Shown here piece by piece: positions 6,818 to 10,860 of a stretch of DNA of 10,860 nucleotides. Below the pieces are notes generated by a model, which saw only the letters and a list, made by a program, of their open reading frames with translations, had not been told where the DNA came from and did not search any database. This DNA comes from Thermoplasmata archaeon. GTDB lineage: Archaea > Thermoplasmatota > Thermoplasmata > UBA10834. The stretch is from positions 1 through 10,860 of the forward strand of contig JALHSX010000264.1 of the NCBI GenBank assembly GCA_022865445.1. Reading direction: 5' to 3'. The translations under genes and the position numbers were made by a program. The stretch's first letter is position 1, and every line of letters starts with the position of its first letter.

Positions 6818-7666
6818 ATGGAAGGAGCCGCAAATGGGCGGTCTGTCGTGGGCTACTTCAGACTGTTCAGGTTGGGGAACTGCGTCATGGGAGCGTTCGG
6901 CGCGCTCCTCGCAGCGGTCGTCTGCGCAGGCCTCGAGAACATTGAGGACTTCGCAATCCAAGTGGCGTACTCGATGTCAGTGGTGATCGCATTCACTGCT
7001 GCAGGCAACTCTCTAAACGACTACTTCGACCGGGAAGTCGACAAGGTGGCCCATCCAGAGAGGCCGATCCCAACAGGGTCAGTCACTCCCTCTGGCGCGT
7101 TGATTGCTGCCGTTCTGCTGTTCGCAATCGCGTTGGCTCTCAGCTTTATGATCAATCTCTGGTCCATCGCGATAGTCATCACTTCGATTGCTGTCATGGT
7201 CGGCTATGAGAGATTCCTCAAGGCCGAAGGTATCGCCGGGAATCTGGCCATCAGCTGGCTCACAGGAGCTCTTTTCCTCTTTGGCGGCGCTGCCGTCGAG
7301 AGCCTCGACTTGGCTTGGATACTTGCTGCGTTGGCATTCCTTGCGACTCTCGGCAGGGAGATCGTCAAGGACATCCAGGACATCGAGGGGGACAAGGGAT
7401 CGAGGCTCACGCTTCCCATGAGGATCGGAACTCGAAGGGCCGGCATCCTAGCCTCCCTTGGGTTCTTGGGGGCAGTCGCCCTGAGTCCGGCACCGTATCT
7501 GCTAGATTTACTCTCCGTTTGGTACGTTCCGGCAGTTGCCGTGGCGGATGCAATCTTTATATATTGTGCTCTGATTCACTTCCGGGAGCCAAAGAAGGGA
7601 CAGAAAGTGGCGAAGCTGGCTATGCTCGTCGCGCTGTTGGCCTTCCTCGTTGGAGGGGTGTTTTGA
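6818..7666 (+). CDS. Digeranylgeranylglyceryl phosphate synthase (UbiA family)
   Basis: This integral membrane prenyltransferase is predicted to attach the second geranylgeranyl chain to GGGP, making DGGGP, the second ether-forming step of archaeal lipid synthesis. The 282 residues are membrane helices throughout. Both Asp-rich UbiA motifs are intact: NDYFDREVD (67-75) followed by HPERPIPTG, and REIVKDIQDIEGDKG (180-194) with D185, D188 and D192. Length and the IPTG and KDIQDIEGD signatures match archaeal DGGGP synthases more than menaquinone or heme prenyltransferases. The strongest contextual support is the 4-nt overlap with the gene for the preceding step, GGGP synthase. The ATG at 6818 is set by the TATA box 28 nt upstream. 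Confidence 0.93.
   Translation: MEGAANGRSVVGYFRLFRLGNCVMGAFGALLAAVVCAGLENIEDFAIQVAYSMSVVIAFTAAGNSLNDYFDREVDKVAHPERPIPTGSVTPSGALIAAVLLFAIALALSFMINLWSIAIVITSIAVMVGYERFLKAEGIAGNLAISWLTGALFLFGGAAVESLDLAWILAALAFLATLGREIVKDIQDIEGDKGSRLTLPMRIGTRRAGILASLGFLGAVALSPAPYLLDLLSVWYVPAVAVADAIFIYCALIHFREPKKGQKVAKLAMLVALLAFLVGGVF
7652..7658 (+). promoter_or_regulatory. Strong Shine-Dalgarno for a TTG start
   Basis: GGAGGGG lies at the very end of the ubiA coding sequence, 4 nt before TTG 7663. It decides the start of GGGP synthase and implies translation of an internal operon cistron by ribosome binding rather than leaderless initiation. Confidence 0.7.
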
Positions 7667-8400
7667 GAGTCCGAGACTACATCACGCAGACCCTGAAGAA
7701 ACACAAGATGCACATGACTCTCATCGACCCCGCCAAGCAGTCAGCTAGAGTGTCGGGGGAGATTGCGGCAAAGGCTTGCAGAGCAGGCACGGACGCAATC
7801 ATGGTCGGAGGTTCGACCGGGGTGACGCAGGAGAATCTCGACGAGACGGTGGAGCAGATAAAGCGTGCCTGCAAGCTGCCAGTCATCTACTTCCCTTCAG
7901 GAGCTAACGTAATCTCGAGAAAATGCGATGCGATCTACTTCATGAGCATGCTCAACTCGCGGAATGTGAGGAACGTTTCCGGCGAGCACGCGAGAGGCGC
8001 TCCGATGATCAAGAAACTGGGCATTGAGCCCATCTCCATGGGATATGTCATCGTCGAGCCAGGTATGAAGGTCGGAGAGGTCGGTGAGGCGGAGCTGGTG
8101 AAGAGAGGAGACCTCAACACTCTCATCGGCTACGCGATAGCAACCGAGTTCTTCGGAATGGACCTCCTCTACCTGGAAGCCGGCTCGGGTGCCCCCGAGC
8201 CAGTCCCGGTCCCGATGGTGAAGGCTGCGCGCGAGAGTGTGGACATCCCGCTGGTGGTAGGTGGTGGGATAGTGACTCCGAAGCAGGCCGCGGACCTGGC
8301 AGCCGCAGGCGCGGACATAATCGTGACTGGCACGCTTGTCGAGAACGACGACTTCGAGGACAGGCTGAAGCGGATCATAGACATGGTCCACGAAGGATGA
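7663..8400 (+). CDS. Geranylgeranylglyceryl phosphate synthase (GGGPS/PcrB family)
   Basis: This TIM-barrel enzyme joins geranylgeranyl diphosphate to sn-glycerol-1-phosphate, the committed step that sets archaeal lipid stereochemistry. The 245 residues carry the family signatures in order: HMTLIDPAKQ (17-26), IMVGGST (46-52), YFPSG (76-80), YLEAGSGAPEPV (170-181) including the catalytic-site glutamate E172, VVGGGI (198-203) and VTGTLVEND (221-229). The start is TTG at 7663, sharing TTGA with the ubiA stop and preceded by GGAGGGG. The residues after it (RVRDYITQTLKKHKMHMTLIDP) align naturally with the usual family N-terminus. The next in-frame ATG (7708) would cut off the first helix, and the longer upstream reading only overlaps ubiA in another frame. 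It is the second gene of the lipid operon. Confidence 0.95.
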   Translation: MRVRDYITQTLKKHKMHMTLIDPAKQSARVSGEIAAKACRAGTDAIMVGGSTGVTQENLDETVEQIKRACKLPVIYFPSGANVISRKCDAIYFMSMLNSRNVRNVSGEHARGAPMIKKLGIEPISMGYVIVEPGMKVGEVGEAELVKRGDLNTLIGYAIATEFFGMDLLYLEAGSGAPEPVPVPMVKAARESVDIPLVVGGGIVTPKQAADLAAAGADIIVTGTLVENDDFEDRLKRIIDMVHEG

Positions 8401-8426
8401 GCGTGGACGGGCATCACGTCGAAAGG

Positions 8427-8462
8427 TTTTATACGGCGTTCGTGAATCGTCCGTCCAGAGGT
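8427..8462 (+). promoter_or_regulatory. Promoter and ribosome binding site of the small zinc protein gene
   Basis: TTTTATAC (8427-8434) begins 27 nt after the GGGPS stop and predicts a start near 8457. GAGGT (8458-8462) is 7 nt before the ATG at 8470. A 7-bp inverted repeat, TGGACGG (8404-8410) and CCGTCCA (8451-8457), flanks this promoter. Confidence 0.6.
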
Positions 8463-8469
8463 AACTCAT

Positions 8470-8619
8470 ATGGGAGGATTTCTAGAGATCTTCAAGAAAA
8501 GGAAAGATGTCATGTGCCCTGAGTGCGAGAAGGCCCAGAGGCACGTGAAGCTGCTCGAGACAGACGGGAAGACGATGGAGTGCCCTGAGTGTCACTACGC
8601 GCATCTCATTCGCAGATAG
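8470..8619 (+). CDS. Small double-CPEC zinc-binding protein, 49 aa
   Basis: The 49-residue reading frame has a hydrophobic-basic N-terminal helix (GGFLEIFKKRKDV) and two CPEC knuckles at residues 16-19 and 38-41. The 18-residue spacing between them suits a single four-cysteine zinc ribbon. The middle (AQRHVKLLETDGKTMEC) is predicted strand-turn-strand, as in rubredoxin-like or TFIIS-like ribbons. It has its own TATA box, a well-placed GAGGT, an ATG start and a TAG stop, so it is a convincing gene despite its size. I do not recognise a named family. Such mini-ribbons often bind nucleic acid or other proteins, but no specific function can be read here. It follows the lipid operon by 69 nt yet is separately promoted. 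Confidence 0.85.
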   Translation: MGGFLEIFKKRKDVMCPECEKAQRHVKLLETDGKTMECPECHYAHLIRR

Positions 8620-8760
8620 AATTGTCTTCTGTCGTTTCCTCGAGTGGCCTTGGTCGGACAACCCCTTTGTGAAATGGTGTCTTCGGACAGCGCTAGCTCT
8701 GGATGATTCCTAGCGCCGTCGGTAGATGCCTTTCAGAACCGAAAGAGAAAAATGTGTTTC

Positions 8761-8782
8761 GAAGAAGCCCAAGGGCTTCTTC
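8761..8782 (-). terminator. Perfect-hairpin terminator of the PKD protein gene
   Basis: GAAGAAGCCC (8761-8770) and GGGCTTCTTC (8773-8782) are perfect inverted complements around a 2-nt centre, so in practice a 9-bp stem with a CAAG tetraloop. On the minus strand it lies about 25 nt after the PKD gene stop and is followed within about 10 nt by a T-run (ATTTTTCTC, near 8745-8753), as in an intrinsic terminator. It sits between convergent genes and could also act on plus-strand transcripts. Confidence 0.65.
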
Positions 8783-8807
8783 TGTTGGGGTTTCGGACGG
8801 ATCTCCA

Positions 8808-9608
8808 TCACGGCGGCGAGGCGTGTTTGTCCAGCCAGTTCTCAAGGTTCTGCTGGAGGGTATCCAGCGAGTTCTGTAGTCCTGAGTTCCTGTCTGCCTT
8901 TTCCTTATGGATCTCGATCGCATGAAGTAGTCCTGGTGGTCCTTGCTGGTGAGGTGGCGGAGGTGGTGGGATCGGGTTGGTCTTGACGTCCACTTTCACC
9001 GATGTGCTGTTGGTCGCGCCCTTGTCGTCCGTGACGGTCAGGGTGATCACATACGAGCCGTTCGCGGCATATGTGTGCGTAGCAGTCACACCGGTTGCAG
9101 TCGCGCCATCGCCGAAGACCCATGAGTATTTCGTTATGCTGCCGCTCTCGGGCGCGCGGGATTTCGCCCCGCTCACCTCAACGGTCAGTTCGTCCACTTC
9201 GTACTCGATGTTAGCCACGGGTTTCTTCTCTTCAACCGGTGTGACCTTCATCGAGACGGTCAGGTCTTTCTTTGTGGAGTTCTTCCCACCCTTGTCGTCG
9301 GTCACGGTCAGTGCCGCTTTGTAGCTTCCATTTGTGGCATAGACGTGTCTCGTGACGTTGCCAAACGCTCCAGTGTCGTCACCGAAGGTCCAGGAGTAGT
9401 TAGCGATCGAGCCGTCAGGGTCGCTCGACGCCGAAGCGTTGAACACAACCGTAAGGTTGTCCGCATCATACACGAAGCTCGCGACCGGCAGTTCGTTCAC
9501 AGACTGCGGTCTCGACTTCGGCTGCAATGATGCCAGACCCACGACCACCACTATGAGTGCCAAGACTGCTGTGGTGGCCACTATTGCTAACTTCTTTTTT
9601 GGGCTTAT
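8808..9608 (-). CDS. Signal-anchored surface protein with two PKD domains; apparent ATA start
   Basis: The product (266 residues counting the initiator) has an N-terminal basic patch and a single signal-anchor helix (about 7-27). Two PKD Ig-like domains follow at about 41-119 and 130-209. Each has the family hallmarks: YSWTFGD and YSWVFGD, then NGSY and LTVTDDKG. A proline run (213-219) leads to a C-terminal helical, probably coiled segment (227-262). PKD domains are extracellular protein- or carbohydrate-contact modules. Choosing the start is the odd part. The frame extends to an ATG at 9773, but those 55 residues overlap the upstream gene and contain a TATA-like box. ATA at 9608 has a strong GGAGGGGA 7 nt from its core and gives a textbook N-terminus (SPKKKLAIVATT). 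Either AUA initiates or one base has changed from ATG. The function is unknown. Confidence 0.85.
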   Translation of the reverse strand: MSPKKKLAIVATTAVLALIVVVVGLASLQPKSRPQSVNELPVASFVYDADNLTVVFNASASSDPDGSIANYSWTFGDDTGAFGNVTRHVYATNGSYKAALTVTDDKGGKNSTKKDLTVSMKVTPVEEKKPVANIEYEVDELTVEVSGAKSRAPESGSITKYSWVFGDGATATGVTATHTYAANGSYVITLTVTDDKGATNSTSVKVDVKTNPIPPPPPPHQQGPPGLLHAIEIHKEKADRNSGLQNSLDTLQQNLENWLDKHASPP

Positions 9609-9611
9609 TGT

Positions 9612-9658
9612 CTCCCCTCCCGGGCTAGCGGCTATTGAGAAGTCAGTATAGGATAAAA
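9612..9658 (-). promoter_or_regulatory. Promoter and Shine-Dalgarno of the PKD gene
   Basis: On the minus strand TTTTATC (9658-9652) predicts a transcript start near 9628. A second box, CTATAC (9650-9645), lies just after it. GGAGGGGA (9620-9613) follows, with its GGAGG core 7 nt from the ATA at 9608. Their order and spacing argue that the protein starts at 9608 and not upstream. Confidence 0.5.
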
Positions 9659-9710
9659 CCCTTTCCACGGCTCGGACGGCAAAACCTTCGCTTCCTCTGG
9701 AGGAGTTCCA

Positions 9711-9734
9711 CTGGAAGCCGAGCTTCGTTTCCAG
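9711..9734. repeat. Competing hairpins after the zinc-ribbon membrane gene
   Basis: CTGGAA (9711-9716) pairs with TTCCAG (9729-9734), or alternatively GAAGC (9714-9718) pairs with GCTTC (9722-9726) around CGA. It lies 18 nt past the minus-strand stop at 9752. There is no T-run, so a role in transcription termination is doubtful. Confidence 0.3.
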
Positions 9735-9751
9735 GGCACCTCTCGAAAGGG

Positions 9752-10456
9752 CTACTGGATCGGTGCACCGCACCTCTGGCAGAATCGCATGCCCTGTTCA
9801 ACTGGGGCACCGCACATCAAGCAGGACCAGACCGACCCTGCCTGCTGCGCGGGAGGTGTTGGTGGTGCCTGCGCTGGGTACTGCTGGTACAGTTGCGGGA
9901 CGTAGGGTATCTGACCGCCTGTCTGGGCAACTCCTGGATTGATGGGTTGCTGTTGACCCTGATAGAATACTGGTTGGATGGTCTGGCCAAAGGGGATTGT
10001 GGTCGCTTGACCGGTCCCGTACTGAGCCTTTGCCATTCGCAACATGATCACCGTGAGAAGTCCTCCGATCATGGAGCCGTAGAACCCGGCATCGAACCAC
10101 CAATCGTCGGCTCCCGAGACCGCAACTACGAACACCACAGCTGCAATGATGATCAAGATGACTCCGATGATGGAGACTCTGTATGCAAGAGCGACCGTGT
10201 GGGGGCTCAGCGAATTCGGGTTCTGGGCACCTTTCAGGGATACAAAGCTGCAATAGATGAATGGGAGTGCGAAGAATATGACTCCTAGGAGAGAAATGGG
10301 CGAACTGATGCCTATGTAGCCCCACTCGCGGAATCCCGCATAGTAGTTGTAGTTGTACCATCCGCCAAAATCCGTGAAGATCAACAGCAGAGCACCGACA
10401 AAACTCCCAAGAAGAGCGCCAACGAAGAGGGCGCTCCTCGAATCCCCTTGAGTCAT
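9752..10456 (-). CDS. Four-helix membrane protein with C-terminal zinc ribbon
   Basis: The product has 234 residues. Four hydrophobic helices are predicted at about 8-27, 51-71, 93-114 and 121-139. They are followed by a Gln/Pro/Tyr-rich flexible linker (about 150-207) and a zinc ribbon with C212, C215, C226 and C229 (CLMCGAPVEQGMRFCQRCG). Four helices place both ends in the cytoplasm, where the ribbon could contact a protein or nucleic acid partner. Many archaeal membrane proteins carry a zinc ribbon of this type without assigned function, and I cannot name one here. The start is uncertain. ATG at 10456 is chosen, but an in-frame TTG at 10486 would add 10 residues. No clear Shine-Dalgarno is visible, and a weak AT-rich stretch (10474-10486) could be a TATA box for a leaderless ATG. 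Confidence 0.85.
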   Translation of the reverse strand: MTQGDSRSALFVGALLGSFVGALLLIFTDFGGWYNYNYYAGFREWGYIGISSPISLLGVIFFALPFIYCSFVSLKGAQNPNSLSPHTVALAYRVSIIGVILIIIAAVVFVVAVSGADDWWFDAGFYGSMIGGLLTVIMLRMAKAQYGTGQATTIPFGQTIQPVFYQGQQQPINPGVAQTGGQIPYVPQLYQQYPAQAPPTPPAQQAGSVWSCLMCGAPVEQGMRFCQRCGAPIQ

Positions 10457-10516
10457 GGGTTCGGAATCGCACGGGTTTTCTATCAATGTGTCGGTGGGGG
10501 TAGATCAGAACGATCG

Positions 10517-10545
10517 TGCGGGAGAGGGGGGTTTGAACCCACTCC
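10517..10545 (-). other. tRNA 3'-half-like segment (T-arm plus acceptor strand)
   Basis: On the minus strand GTGGG (10542-10538), TTCAAAC (10537-10531) and CCCCC (10530-10526) form a T-arm with the conserved T-T-C-A-A loop pattern and one mismatch. TCTCCCG (10525-10519) follows, where an acceptor strand would be. No CGGGAGA partner or D/anticodon arm is present upstream within the window, so it is not a complete tRNA. It may be a remnant, an attachment-site-like fragment or chance. Confidence 0.3.
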
Positions 10546-10570
10546 GAGCTAGACATGCTTTTTCAAATTT

Positions 10571-10623
10571 CAATAAAGAAAAGATAAACGCAGAAGCGCG
10601 GTTCTAACCGCGATTGGCGCTTC
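10571..10623 (-). terminator. Bulged hairpin plus U-rich tract, terminator of the cupredoxin gene
   Basis: Read on the minus strand, GAAGC (10623-10619) pairs with GCTTC (10597-10593), and GCGGTT (10611-10606) pairs with AACCGC (10603-10598). This makes an 11-bp stem with a 7-nt one-sided bulge (10612-10618) and a 2-nt loop. It is followed by TGCG and then TTTATCTTTTCTTT. The stem and U-rich tract lie about 60 nt after the cupredoxin stop and fit a transcript end. Confidence 0.55.
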
Positions 10624-10650
10624 GAGCTGGACTCCCATCCTATCTCCGAG

Positions 10651-10665
10651 TCAATTCTCAATTGA
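10651..10665. repeat. Short AT hairpin
   Basis: TCAATT (10651-10656) and AATTGA (10660-10665) are perfect inverted complements around a 3-nt loop, in the 3' flank of the cupredoxin gene. Confidence 0.4.
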
Positions 10666-10670
10666 TGGCG

Positions 10671-10686
10671 AGCACTCTCAGGTGCT
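10671..10686. repeat. Hairpin overlapping the cupredoxin stop codon
   Basis: AGCAC (10671-10675) pairs with GTGCT (10682-10686) around 6 nt. The right arm includes two bases of the minus-strand TAG at 10685-10687. It is short and may only stabilise the mRNA end. Confidence 0.3.
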
Positions 10687-10860
10687 AGGCTTTCTTGCTA
10701 CGCATTCTCCGCCATAGTACGACGATTGAGACAGCAGCAACGACAGCAACTGCTGCTATAATGGCAATCAGCGCAGAACTGGAAAGACCTGGGCTGTGGG
10801 GCTGCTGTGGAGTACCCCCGTCACTAGTAACGTGCACAACTCCAGTCATTGACGGGTGGA
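10685..10860 (-). CDS. Membrane-anchored cupredoxin (blue-copper) protein, C-terminal part
   Basis: Only the last 57 residues are in the window; the gene begins beyond the right edge. The visible part starts HPSMTGVVHVTS, the end of a plastocyanin/azurin-like fold. In many small cupredoxins the final copper-ligand loop is C-x-x-H-P-x-M, and here H and M are seen. The two bases before H (TC) would end a codon for F, L, I or V, as often found before that histidine. A short polar linker (DGGTPQQPHSPG) leads to one membrane helix (about 28-49) and a basic tail (RRMRSKKA) ending at TAG 10685-10687. This is a C-terminal anchor that leaves the copper domain outside. Such proteins usually carry electrons at the cell surface. 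The copper cysteine itself is off the window, so the call is strong but not certain. Confidence 0.7.
   Translation of the reverse strand, partial: HPSMTGVVHVTSDGGTPQQPHSPGLSSSALIAIIAAVAVVAAVSIVVLWRRMRSKKA

Noticed and set aside
7315..7662. Upstream extension of the GGGP synthase frame across ubiA
   Set aside because: The extra residues are only an alternate frame of ubiA. The SD and TTG at 7663 give the usual family N-terminus.
9001..9320. Direct DNA repeats within the PKD gene
   Set aside because: The similar stretches around 9020 and 9290 encode the same PKD motif (TVTDDKG) in two tandem domains. They reflect domain duplication, not a separate repeat element.
9609..9773. ATG 9773 as the start of the PKD protein
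   Set aside because: It overlaps the upstream gene, spans the promoter and SD, and has no signal-like sequence before the basic patch at SPKKK. It stays possible only if AUA cannot initiate.
9635..10288. Plus-strand open frame of 217 codons
   Set aside because: It is antisense to the four-helix zinc-ribbon protein, which has clear helices and four spaced cysteines. The plus frame shows no domain or start signal.
10517..10640. An intron-containing tRNA on the minus strand
   Set aside because: A T-arm is present, and GGGAG at 10632-10636 pairs partly with CTCCC. However, positions 8-9, the D-arm and an anticodon loop do not fit, and the acceptor would have mismatches.
1..10860. CRISPR array, insertion sequence, integrase or toxin-antitoxin pair
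   Set aside because: I saw no regularly spaced repeats, no transposase or integrase motifs, no terminal inverted repeats with target duplications, and no small paired cytotoxic genes.

Overview
The window reads as archaeal chromosome of fairly high GC, and the gene content fits Euryarchaeota, perhaps the Thermoplasmatota. That lineage guess rests on gene style only and is weak. The archaeal evidence is strong: a class I (archaeal-type) CCA-adding enzyme, the recombinase RadA, a THUMP-type tRNA G10 methyltransferase, and two consecutive enzymes of archaeal ether-lipid synthesis. TATA-like boxes sit about 26-30 nt upstream of many starts, several with very short or no leader.

Left part (1-4913): a short unrecognised protein (5-367) is followed by a candidate structured non-coding RNA (about 454-540) with its own TATA box. 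Next come the tRNA nucleotidyltransferase cca (637-1962, +), a three-helix membrane protein with an extracytoplasmic domain (1977-2738, -), radA (2935-3885, +) and the tRNA G10 methyltransferase (3930-4913, +). The two tRNA genes are not in one operon, but they give the region an information-processing character.

Middle (4910-8619): a site-2-type M50 membrane protease with two predicted extracellular Ig-like domains runs on the minus strand, and its stop codon overlaps the methyltransferase stop in a shared CTAG. Divergent from it is a two-gene lipid operon: a UbiA-family DGGGP synthase (6818-7666) overlapped by 4 nt with GGGP synthase (7663-8400, TTG start). Together they make the two ether bonds of archaeal lipids from glycerol-1-phosphate and geranylgeranyl diphosphate. 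A separately promoted 49-residue double-CPEC zinc protein follows at 8470-8619.

Right part (8620-10860) is a minus-strand surface and membrane protein neighbourhood. It holds a signal-anchored protein with two PKD domains that appears to start at an ATA codon, a four-helix membrane protein with a C-terminal zinc ribbon, and the 3' end of a gene for a membrane-anchored cupredoxin that runs off the window. The gaps hold a strong perfect-hairpin terminator, a second hairpin plus U-rich terminator, and a segment resembling the 3' part of a tRNA.

The points most worth a second look are the candidate RNA at 454-540, the apparent ATA start, the protease-Ig fusion, and the tRNA-like fragment with nearby hairpins at 10517-10686. 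I found no CRISPR array, transposase, integrase or defence system.
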